The notes beneath the pieces are model-generated. The model did not search any database. It saw only the letters and a program-made list of their open reading frames with translations, and was not told the DNA's origin. A DNA stretch of 64,000 nt, from NCBI RefSeq assembly GCF_020085105.1, contig NC_058046.1, forward strand, positions 24,269,675 through 24,333,674, given 5' to 3'. The position numbers and the translations under genes are program-made. The DNA is from Siniperca chuatsi (lineage: Eukaryota > Chordata > Actinopteri > Centrarchiformes > Sinipercidae). This document shows positions 38,601 to 47,527 of the stretch, one piece after another (the first letter of the stretch is position 1; every line of letters starts with the position of its first letter).

Positions 38601-41600
38601 CAACGTTTTTATAACCATGTCAGACAATTGAAGGTGACAGAGACTGTTGAGAAGGGAAAAGTGCAAGAGCAAGTGTGAGCAGTGAAAACGACACCTACTT
38701 CGCTCCTCATTCATGAATGCTAAATGAACTTCAAACAAACATTGTTACTATTAATTGTCATTCATAAAGCCCTCTGAGCTTTCCTTTATTGTGTGAAATG
38801 AATTCCTGTGATGCTGCATCGCAGTAAATTCTCTACTTGAGTAAATTGTCTACTTGAGTATTTACTTCCACAGGGTTCTGAGTTAAAAACCTGCTTCTTT
38901 AGCATTTAGACACAGTTGCTTATGCACAATGGGCCTAGCTAATGCACTCACAACTTACATTCCACCTTCTAGGAAATTACAGACGTTCTCATCTCTTTTT
39001 GAGACCAAGTGGAAGGTTTCCCTGATGATCTGTTGCTCTGTGTCTTCATTCTGCAGGATGAACAGGGAAACAGAGCTTGTTAAACAAAGAGAAGATGATG
39101 AATAATGTGTTGTTTGTGCACTTAATTGCTTCCAGTGAGCCATTTCATTACTTCTAGCTAGAAGACTGGGTTGGCAGCTAAATGAATGGTTCCCCTCAGC
39201 TTTCTTTTTCTTGCATATATGTATTGGTTCTGTGTGAAAAGACATGATTTATACACCAACCATTCTCTTTGTCATATTTAAACATCAGTGCCCACAGGCT
39301 ACAGAGGCAATGATTTCATTGTACAAGCTGAACCAAGGCAGGCTTATCTTATTGTTTGCTAAAGGATGAGATTCTGTTTGAAACCTCAAATATCCTTCGG
39401 CACACTTGCAAGCACTCACTAAAAGGCTTTAAGAGTGGGCTCACACTTGAAGATTTCCTGAACTAATAGGGGGCCAAAGTCCCATGGCACAAAACCCAGA
39501 TTCAAGTTTCTTCATTCAGTTCCTGCATTAGGTTGTTTTAGGGCTTAACAGGCAAACATATTTTAGTTGATAAAAATGAAAATACATACTCAAGATCCAG
39601 GAGAAAGCATCCAAAAACATATAGTCTGAGGTTTTTAATCTAACCCTTAAAATCCTCAATCAAAAGACAACGGTGGTTAAAATCTTGTTGCGTGCAGCTC
39701 TAACACTGACTCAGCCTCACCAAAGAGTGCTAATGTCCTCTCAGGGTGCATAAAGAGGTCAGTGAGCACAAGGAGAGAAGAGGTAGTCCAGTATGCAGCT
39801 GGCTGGAGGACGGAACTGGTCATGTGACTTGTAGTATGGGACTAGCAGGGTTACGGTACTCACGGTTTAATGATACAGTCACAGAGCAACATCTTTTAAA
39901 CTTCTCGTTGAGATGTTTCTGGTGTTGATGGTTGTGGACCAAATTTGGCCTTCTGAACTTTCCTCTAAATTTGGGCAAAGTAAGAGTAGCAGTAACACCC
40001 TTCTTCTGTCTTCCCTGATTTCATTGTGGAAGACATTATATGTGAAATCCAAGGGCATACAGATGGCCTAATGGTTACGACACATACGATACAGCCGCAA
40101 CATCCCCACTTTGTTACATGTCATGCCCCTCTCTCTCCACTATGTTTCCTGAAAAGAAAAAGTCCACTAACTATCATACAACGTTTGCTAAAGCTGTAGA
40201 ACCAGAATCTCAAGACTGCTACACACAAAATGCCTTGTTACAGCATGGACACCCAGCTGCTCTTCTTCCAAAACTTCTCATTGATGGTAAGTGAATTTAC
40301 ATGGTGTGAATTTATGCATGTATGTATCTCACTCTCCTCTCCCCAACACGTCACCCTTAGATCAAACAGATGCTTTGACTTTGCGCCTGAGCCTGCAGAC
40401 CGGCTCTAACTAATAGGACAACACCTCTTTAGCTCTGCCGCTCTCCCTCTCAACACAACATATTACACACACACACACGAGACTCACAAAACACACATCA
40501 TGTTTCACTATCGTATATTTTGTCTGCACAGCCCCTAACACAAGCCTTCATCTATAAACACCAAACTAAGGCCCAGTCTGAACAACACACTACCTTAAAA
40601 AAGCTGAATGCTAAAGACAGTTTTCACAGCTAGCAGGATGTGTGAAATATAATACCCTTCCAGTCAGTAAGTCGACACCTCGGCTTTTAATATAACAGAT
40701 GGTGTCTACATAGCCTTCTTATAATCCAATCCATTTTAATTCATCCTCCTGAAATACAAATACATCCATGTCCATCTCAATAAAGAGATACTGGAACATG
40801 TTAAATGAAGCAACACTGTGTTTTTAAGTACAGACAGTAGGCCCGTAACTAACTTTTCGTACGTTTTGTCTATAAAATCTCAATAAATTGTGGGAAATTC
40901 CCATCACTTTTTCCTAAAGGTGACATCTTTAAATGCCTTGTTTTACCCGACCTACTGTCCAAACTATTTGCCAATAATCAATTTATCATTTGAGCGATTT
41001 ATCAAGCAAAAATGCCAAACATTTGCTGGCTCCGGCTTCTCATGTGTGAAGATTTGCTGCTTTTCTTTGTCTTATATTTTTGTGTTTTGTATTGATGGTG
41101 GGAAACAACCAGCAAATTTATTTTATTGTACAGGTTTTGAGAAAATTTAAAGGGAAAATCACCTTTGACAATCTCCTCATATTTGAACTCTCATAAAAAC
41201 CTTTCTTTAAAGAGGTTTGCTGACAGATTCAATAGAGTCCTGTTCAGAATGACCCTGACTATGATCATGATGACATTTTATGTTCTTTTACTTTACAGTT
41301 TTTGAGAAGCTGGTGCCTGCAAATGACTCAATTAACTGATTATGAATATAGTTGCCACTTAATTTCCTGTCAAGCAACTAATCAGTTCATCAACTAGTTT
41401 CAGCTCTGCTCAGAATTAATTCAGTTGCTTGGTTGGGGCACCTTGTTATTGTAGCACCAATATTAAAAAAGGGGCAGGCAACCAACCTTGAGATATAAAT
41501 CCACTTATGAAAACAAGCCAACGCAGCTTGTCCAGCAAAGGATATTACATAACCTGTCATTTGCTACCTGCATGGAGCTTATTCGTGGAGTTTGCTGACA

Positions 41601-42266
41601 GAGCAGGTGGGTACGTTAGAGACAAGAAAGCTGAATTGAACCAGTAGTCGTGAAAGGTTAGGAGGAGTGAGCACGAGTCACTCACAAGGGCGTTATTAAA
41701 GTCATGTGACACAAACAGCGTGAACTTCACTGTGTTCACCACAACACAGCTGGATTCAATAAAAAACTGGGCACAATCCTGCTCAAACAGGCTCGGCAGG
41801 AATGCGATAGCCTCTCTTCGGCTTGCACACGTTTAATTATTCATATTTTTTTTTTGAAAGGACAGCGTGGCTTCAGACTGACATCTTATACACCAGGATC
41901 AGTTTGAAACAACGGCACATCACTGGGCGGCTGTAGGAGTACACACACACACACCTACCTTCCCATTCAAACAGTTTGCAACAATATGATATGTATGCAG
42001 TCTAAATAAAAAGCTACGTCTGCCTTGGTTTGCATTTACTGCATATGGAAACGGTGTGTTATAAGCCATAGTTTGAGATTATTAATTCACTTTCTTTTTA
42101 TCTTGGCCTATCAATCATGCAAACAAACCTTTATGAAGAATAAAATATGTTAAAAAAAATATTAATAATAACAACAACAAAATCTCATGTTACTCACATA
42201 ATGCTCGTAGAATTTAGAAAGCCTTGGTTTCCCATGGTTGTTGAATATTAAAATGGCTTTTATCAT
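32469..42266 (-). CDS. ap3s1: AP3S1, AP-3 complex subunit sigma-1 (complete)
   Basis: Sigma small chain of the AP-3 adaptor, which sorts cargo from endosomes to lysosomes and lysosome-related organelles. Six minus-strand exons (42266-42198, 39050-38959, 38151-38040, 37926-37855, 37150-37043, 32597-32469) join with consistent phases to 193 codons plus TAG, the same length as human AP3S1. It opens MIKAILIFNNHGKPRLSKFY, has RETFHLVSKRDENVCNFLEG, the longin-fold core RHYATLYFVFCVDSSESELG, then LETNMNEIITQVDAQNK, and ends DISIKVPNLPSFK. The C-terminal tail after the sigma core is specific to AP-3 sigma. Compared with human, the changes I see are conservative (for example EHYNEDTEQQ for the human QPYSEDTQQQ). 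Introns are 3.1 kb, 0.8 kb, 113 bases, 0.7 kb and 4.4 kb. It is tandem with COMMD10 and divergent from CDO1. Confidence 0.97.
32602..32636. repeat. (CA)n microsatellite at AP3S1 exon 6 acceptor
   Basis: Uninterrupted AC dinucleotides, about 17 units, starting five bases upstream of exon 6 on the sense strand, where they read (TG)n. Further imperfect CA/AAC units follow to about 32651. Confidence 0.95.
34230..34931. mobile_element. Non-autonomous TIR repeat in AP3S1 intron 5
   Basis: The left end TTAAAGGAATA (34230-34240) is exactly inverted at the right as TATTCCTTTAA (34921-34931). Just inside are GATGAGAAACTTGATACC on the left and GATCCTCTCATCTGATTC on the right. The body, with AGCTTAGCACAAAGA and AAGCTAAGCTAACC segments, resembles a repeat I associate with percomorph fish. 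No coding sequence. Confidence 0.7.
37043..37150 (-). CDS. ap3s1: AP3S1 exon 5
   Basis: 108 bases, 36 codons, from VHNILAEMVMGGMVLETNMN to QNKMEKSE, between a tttctcag acceptor and a gtaagcc donor. Confidence 0.96.
37310..37565. repeat. Copy of AT-rich dispersed repeat in AP3S1 intron 4
   Basis: TAATGATTATTTTCAATTTG, AAAATGTCAGAAAATAGTGA, AAGAAGCTGAAGCAGAGAAT and GTCAACTAATTGATTAATCA: same family as 17615-17965, in a short intron. Confidence 0.65.
37855..37926 (-). CDS. ap3s1: AP3S1 exon 4
   Basis: 72 bases, 24 codons: VFVETLDKCFENVCELDLIF then HVDK. It is separated from exon 3 by the smallest intron of the gene (113 bases). Confidence 0.96.
38040..38151 (-). CDS. ap3s1: AP3S1 exon 3
   Basis: 112 bases after gtttcag; completes Met and reads LIGGSDYKLIYRHYATLYF through ELGILDLIQ, the most conserved part of the sigma subunit. 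The donor is gtaaaag. Confidence 0.96.
38959..39050 (-). CDS. ap3s1: AP3S1 exon 2
   Basis: 92 bases after a cctgcag acceptor; encodes NEDTEQQIIRETFHLVSKRD and on to NFLEGG. It ends with AT of a split Met codon at a gtaagt donor. Confidence 0.96.
40056..40150 (+). mobile_element. Degenerate SINE fragment in AP3S1 intron 1
   Basis: ATGGCCTAATGGTTACGACA, then CATGTCATGCCCCTCTCTCT, resembles the tRNA-like head and pyrimidine-rich body of fish tRNA-SINEs. The B box is not preserved. Boundaries are approximate. Confidence 0.4.
40840..41145 (+). repeat. Copy of AT-rich dispersed repeat in AP3S1 intron 1
   Basis: AGGCCCGTAACTAACTTTTC leads into AAATGCCTTGTTTTACCCGA and AAGCAAAAATGCCAAACATT, TTTGCTGCTTTTCTTTGTCT. 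The same order of blocks is seen (inverted in part) at 17615-17965. Confidence 0.6.
42198..42266 (-). CDS. ap3s1: AP3S1 exon 1
   Basis: 69 bases from the ATG (42266-42264) to a gtgagtaa donor, 23 codons ending FYEHY. The start is fixed by the invariant MIKAILIFNN N-terminus. Confidence 0.96.
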
Positions 42267-42600
42267 GATTGTAGCTGAGCGGAGGGAGGCGGGGAAACAG
42301 AAAGGGATCAGCCTGTTAAAGACTGTTGTCCGTCAACTCCCGTGAACCCAGATCAGACCGGGATTCAGGGCTAAATCCCGTCTCGATGTCAGGTTAATAC
42401 GGGATAGCTTCGAGGCCACACGCTGCTACTCCTCCATCGTCTCTTTACGGAAATATTCCACGTCAAAAGGACCAGTCATGCTCTCCTCCTCCTTCTGCTA
42501 CAGCGGCCGCGATGGTCCAAACCTCTGCCGTGTGTCGCCGCAAGCCACAGGGTGATGCTCGGATCATCCATGCGGTGGCGTGAGACCGCAACATATTTTG
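42267..42600 (-). promoter_or_regulatory. AP3S1 CpG-rich promoter and 5' UTR
   Basis: This segment directly upstream of the AP3S1 ATG is visibly richer in G+C and CpG than its surroundings (CGGCCGCG, GTCGCCGC, several CCCGT/ACGGG words). It lacks a TATA box, as is usual for a housekeeping gene. It ends abruptly at the transposon nest starting at 42612. Confidence 0.6.
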
Positions 42601-42915
42601 CTTATAAAGGACAGTGGTGGAGGAAGTATTTAGATCCTTTACTTAATGAAAATACTAATATCACACTGTAAAAAATACTCTGAACGTCCTGCACTGTACG
42701 TGTAAGTAAAAGTATGTAAGTATAATCAGGGAAATGTAGCCAACTTAAGTATTAAAAGTAAAAGTACTCAATGCAGTAAAATGACCCCAGTGACTGCTGT
42801 ACTATTATATATATTACATCATTAGATTATAATTATTCATGCATTAATGTAAAAGCAGGATGTTGCTGTTGTAGTTGGTTGAGGTGGAGCTCATTTTCAA
42901 CTCTTTTACATAAGG

Positions 42916-43995
42916 CTGCAGCTAATGATTATTTTGGATTAATCTTCTTCTTTTCCTTTCGGCTGTTTCCTTTCAGGGGTCGCCACAGCGAATCATGTGC
43001 CTCCATCTAACCCTGTCCTCTGCATCCTCTTCACTCACACCAATTAACTTCATGTCCTCTCTCACTACATCCATAAATCTCCTCTTTGGTCTTCCTCTAG
43101 ACCTCCTGCCTGGCAGCTCCAACCTCAGCATCCTTCTACCAATATATTCACAGTCTCTCCTCTGAACATGTCCAAACCACCTCAATCTGGCCTCTCTGAC
43201 TTTATCTCTGAAACATCTAACACGAGCTGTCCCTCTGATGTACTCATTCCTGATCCTGTCCGTCCTCGTCACTCCCAAAGAGAACCTCAACATCTTAAGC
43301 TCTGCTACCTCCAGCTCTGCCTCTTGTCTTTTCTTCAGTGCCACTGTCTCTAAGCTGTGCAACATCGCTGGTCTCACCACCGTCTTGAACACCTTTCCTT
43401 TCATTCTTGCTGATACTCTTTTATCACACAACACACCAAACCGACACTTTTCTCCACCCGTTCCAACCTGCTCGCACTCGCCTCTTCACCTCTTTTCCAC
43501 AGTCTCCGTTGATCTGAACCGTTGACCCTAAGTACTTAAAGTCCTGCACCTTCTTCACCTCTGCTCCCTGTAACCTCACCGTTCCACCTGGGTCCCTCTC
43601 ATTGACACACATGTATTCTGTCTTACTGCGGCTAAGCTTCATTCCTCTGTTTTCCAGAGCAGACCTCCATCTCTCTAGATTTTCCTCCACCTGCTCCCTG
43701 CTCTCACTACAAATCACAGTGTCATCCGCAAACATCATAGTCCATGGAGATTCCTGTCTAACCTCATCTGTCAGCCTGTCCATCACCAGAGCAAACAACA
43801 AGGGGCTCAGAGCCGATCCTTGATGCATTATTTTGGATTAATCTGCTGATTATTTTCTCCATTCATCGATTGATTATTTGGCTTGTAAAACTTCAGAAAA
43901 TAGTGAGAAATGCCGTCAGAGTCACCAAGTGACACCTTCACAACGCTTGTTTTGTCCAACCAATAGTACAAAAATCAAAATGTGTATGTTTTGTG
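42916..43995. repeat. Middle-layer AT-rich dispersed repeat, split by a LINE
   Basis: GCTGCAGCTAATGATTATTT on the left (from about 42917) continues after the LINE as ATCTGCTGATTATTTTCTCC then ATCGATTGATTATTTGGCTT. It is the same family as the copies near 17620-17960 and 37310-37560. Boundaries are approximate. Confidence 0.6.
42946..43826 (-). mobile_element. 5'-truncated RTE-like LINE with perfect target duplication
   Basis: Minus-strand retrotransposon fragment with an exact 18-bp target duplication, ATTATTTTGGATTAATCT, at 42928-42945 and 43827-43844. Translation shows GSALSPLLFALVMDRLTDEV, the reverse transcriptase catalytic box MMFADDTVI, DFKYLGSTV, and downstream RWFGHVQRR and GRRSRGRPKRR, typical of RTE/BovB-type non-LTR elements in animals. 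Everything upstream (endonuclease, N-terminal RT) is absent through 5' truncation. A one-base frameshift near 43430 (after GWRKVS) separates two frames (43828-43424 and 43434-42973). The element ends in short GAA/AAG-rich repeats rather than poly(A). Clade assignment is from memory of family sequences. Confidence 0.85.
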
Positions 43996-44180
43996 TGCAA
44001 AAATATTCATTTGTAAAGTAAGTAAAGCTGTTGGATAAATGTAGTGGAGCAAAAGTGCAGTATTTCCCTCTGAATTGTTGTGGAGTAGAAGTAGAAAGTG
44101 GCACGAAAAGAAAAGACTCACGTATACAAGTACCTCAAATTTGTACATACAGGTATACAGTAAATGTACAGTTACATAGA

Positions 44181-47100
44181 TATTATATTACGCTGCAACT
44201 ATGTTAAGCTATGTCTCCATTTCTTATGTTTTGACCAAGATTTTGTGTTTTATTTAGATACTGATTTATTCATTTTGTCCTTTTTTCTGTTTTGTTGATT
44301 GGGTCTTGCAGACATGATTAATGCTACAAGATTCATTTTAGTTATTTATTTTATTTTTATTTTGCTTGATTTATATTCTTGTGTACTTGTTTATTTATGG
44401 ATATTGTTTCCTTGCTGTTGTTTTAATTTTGTTCTTTGTCTCGGATCTTTATACTGTTAGTGATTGATAGGAGTGCACTTGTTGTTCCTACAAGAAAATG
44501 TATCATACAGTCAAATAAAGTTCTTGGGGAATAACTAATAGTAACTAATAATAGTAAATTCACGACAGATTAGATATTAAGGTGACTTTTGCACCACAGC
44601 AACAATAAATCTTTTAAGACACATCTTAAGACTCTTAACACCTTTTTAATCTTGCTTCATCTGTATCCTGTCTTTTAGTGAAAAAGTGAAAGTTTCATTT
44701 TTATTTAAAATGTCACTCTTATTTTATCCTTTTTCATTTCATCTTATGATCTGTTTGCCACCTTTTAATTTCTTTGTTTAAAGGAGTAACTTAACACTAA
44801 ATTGTGTTTATTACACCAGAAGTTGTTTCCAGAGAAAATCCAGTAATTCTAATGTTTTTATACAGTTTGATGTAAACACTTTGAGCATTGTATATATGAA
44901 ACATGATAAATAATAAGAAGAAGAATAATAATAGTCAAATACTGCAGAATATAGGAATAGGTAGACAAAAATGTGCATTCACAATAAACACATAGTAGCT
45001 CTAGAATTGTACTTAATAATATATTTAAAAAAATAATAACTAAAATTATAAAATACAATTAACAAAACATCAATTGTTCTTTACAATGTCTTCCAGAGGA
45101 GCGGCAGTTTTTCATGCTTTTTTTCTTACAGATATAGTTTAGAGACGCATACAGATTTTCTCATAAATTGAAGTTGGGGCACTATATGTTGTTCTTGATT
45201 TATAGATATGATATTTCCCCAAAAGACAAATAAGTTTTAGACAGTCAATAACTGTTTTGTTATTGGTATGAGCAGATAAAAACAAAACCAGAAAAATTCA
45301 GTCAGAAAAATTAATTAGTTCACTAAAAAAGTAACAAAGAATCTGTAAATCTTTCTGAAAAGATTTACAAAACCAACAAACTAGTTTAGATGTAATTTTC
45401 CATTAAGCTGGTTGATATAGATTACTGTCCAAAAGGAGCATCAGTTTAATGTCCCATGTCACTGGTACTTGCTGGGTAAAGTCAGTTTAAGTTTCAGCCA
45501 CAAGGTGGAGCAAAAGTACATGTGGTATTGATGATGTGGCAGTCAGAGGAAAACTTGCCAAGACTTCTGATGCAAACAGCATTCTTCAGCGTTTCATGCT
45601 GCCAGTAAACATGAAGGCCTGAATATCGTCCTCAGCCAAAGAGGATTTTCCTTTGACAGACTGACACATGTTGGAGGACTGCAAACAAATGCAGAGTTTT
45701 CCTGCTGGAATATCCCAGCTCAGCTGTGGTTTGGACCCTAACCTGTGGTAACCAGTAATAGTCAGACAATTTACCCATATCCGTTTCTGGAAAATGTGAA
45801 AAGTATGCTGTTCCTACTCACACAGTGTCCTTCTGATTTCTTCAGTATTCCTGACAATGTGTCTTTGAGCAAGGCACTGTACTCAAAGCTGCAACTGAGC
45901 ACTCTGACATCTGTTCATCTAGTTTGTTGTATTTTTCAGCCATCGCTGCTCAACAGCATGCAAAAACAAACACTTTGTACATTTTATCTGCACCATATGT
46001 GACCCACAATATCCTGAATATAAGTAGGCTTCCACTGACATGTTGTTTTGCTTCATAGTGACTTCTTCTTTTCTTTGACATTTCTGTGAAGGAATGTGTT
46101 GCATTCATAAGAATGATTTATGATGGAACTGCAAGTTGAGAGAGCTGGACTGGCTGACACACAGCGCCAAGAACATCCAGTTAAGAGGATGTTGGATGTG
46201 AAATTGAAAAAACGTGGACATGAGCATCTCTCCTTGTCTGACTGTCTGTCAATGTGCCTCCTGCTGTTTACTGATCTGAGGCTATACTTCACTCAAATAT
46301 TTGGATTTTGTGTACTTTTTATTTTCTAATATATGACTTACATTTAATTGAATATTTTCCCATCAAAAAACCGAGTTTTCCACCGATGCTTCACTCACAC
46401 CCACGGGACCTGCATGTCTTTTTTTTGGATGATCCATAATCAGATTATCTTGTTTGGTTTGCAAGATTCCTATGTGAATGGACAAGTACACAAGTTACTG
46501 CCTTCTTTCATTAATTAGAACATTATGTATCTGTAGTATTAATGAAGCACTTTCGCTTTTCCCGTTCTTCTGTTCTTCCCTTTACATATTTTAATAATTT
46601 GCATTTTCATCCCTTTCAATATTTCTCATAATCTAAATAATTCTCACAAAGAGTTTGGGTTGACTTGCATCTGTTCTCTCATTGCATTGCAAGAGTTAAA
46701 TCATCATCACCAAAGGAAGTGTGATTAAAGGTCTAAAATAAAGCCTATTAAACCAGACAGGCGACAAGCCAGCAAACAAGATCTTGTGTCTCCCAAAACA
46801 TTCTTGACACCATTCAACCTTTTTTTCCTCCCACGTTTTTCTTTCCCATCCCCACTTGTTTGTGAGGCTCTGGTCTGCACACACTTTGGACTGTGTGTTG
46901 ATGATTGAGTTTCTGAGGAGAGAGCCCACAAGTAGAGAGTGGACAGCTATTGTTGAAGGAATGAGGGGGGGGGGGGTGTTTGTGACAACGTGGTAGAATT
47001 GGATTCAAAGAGGATTAGTCCAAGTTCTTAATGTCTGAGATGCATATTTTTGATTTAAAAAACATGCAAAATAAAATAATGAAGTTATATAATCTCTATG

Positions 47101-47259
47101 GAGTAACTGTGATGAAAGTGCAGCTACATGTTTTTGCAATATTCAATTATGAGCTCATGACAAAATGAATTTAAATTAGATTTTTGTGCTGTGGGCGTTC
47201 ACCTTTCCCCATAATGGTACAGTCCATCACCAGCTCGGCCCCAAATTGCGGCGCTAGCC
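44181..47259. other. Intergenic stretch between AP3S1 nest and CDO1
   Basis: No conserved exon is seen, notably none of ATG12. Text at 44590-44650 (frame SFKTHLKTLNTFLILLHL) recalls the C-terminus of L2-type LINEs. A perfect 10-bp-arm hairpin GTAAATCTTT..AAAGATTTAC sits at 45345-45368. A G12 run lies at 46965-46976. Confidence 0.5.
46965..46976. repeat. G12 homopolymer
   Basis: Twelve consecutive G residues upstream of CDO1, a possible sequencing-length ambiguity. Confidence 0.9.
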
Positions 47260-47267
47260 TATAAAAA
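47260..47267 (+). promoter_or_regulatory. CDO1 TATA box
   Basis: TATAAAAA lies 98 bases upstream of the CDO1 ATG, which places the start of transcription near 47290 with a 5' UTR of about 65-70 bases. This is a focused promoter, unlike the CpG-rich AP3S1 promoter. Confidence 0.7.
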
Positions 47268-47357
47268 GTAAACGATTGCACAAAGTTGGTAAGAGAAACT
47301 TGTTGTTTCAACCGGAGAGAACTGACTGAAAAACAACCTCCAGCACAACTCAGAGAG

Positions 47358-47527
47358 ATGGAGCAAACCGAGGTGGTGAAGCCAGAAACTCTGGATGACC
47401 TGATAAAGATCCTGCATAAAATCTTCGACAGTGATAGAGTCAATGTTGAGGAGGTCCAAAATATAATGGAGTCATATGAGAGCAAGCCTCAGGAATGGAT
47501 GAAATTTGCAAAGTTCGACCAGTACAG
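47358..47527 (+). CDS. cdo1: CDO1 exon 1
   Basis: 170 coding bases from ATG (47358-47360): [20 protein letters not shown] through AKFDQY plus AG of a split Arg codon; gtaaaac donor. The start is set by the conserved MEQTEV N-terminus and the TATA box upstream. Confidence 0.97.

Larger units (their letters stand above)
42612..44180. mobile_element. Outer hAT-like element hosting nested insertions
   Basis: It begins CAGTGGTGGAGGAAGTATTT at 42612 and resumes after the inserts at about 44000 with AGTAAGTAAAGCTGTTGG, then GTGGAGTAGAAGTAGAAAGT. This matches the body of the complete element at 30402-31152. The right terminus is eroded and approximate. Inside it, two younger repeats are stacked. Confidence 0.6.

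Noticed and set aside
43168..43823. Plus-strand frames across the LINE
   Set aside because: They are antisense to the reverse transcriptase frame, which shows the FADD motif on the minus strand.
45745..46002. 85-codon plus-strand frame upstream of CDO1
   Set aside because: No homologous family recognised; it contains CTTTGAGCAAGGCACTG, a word common in fish repeats, and no promoter or splice features.
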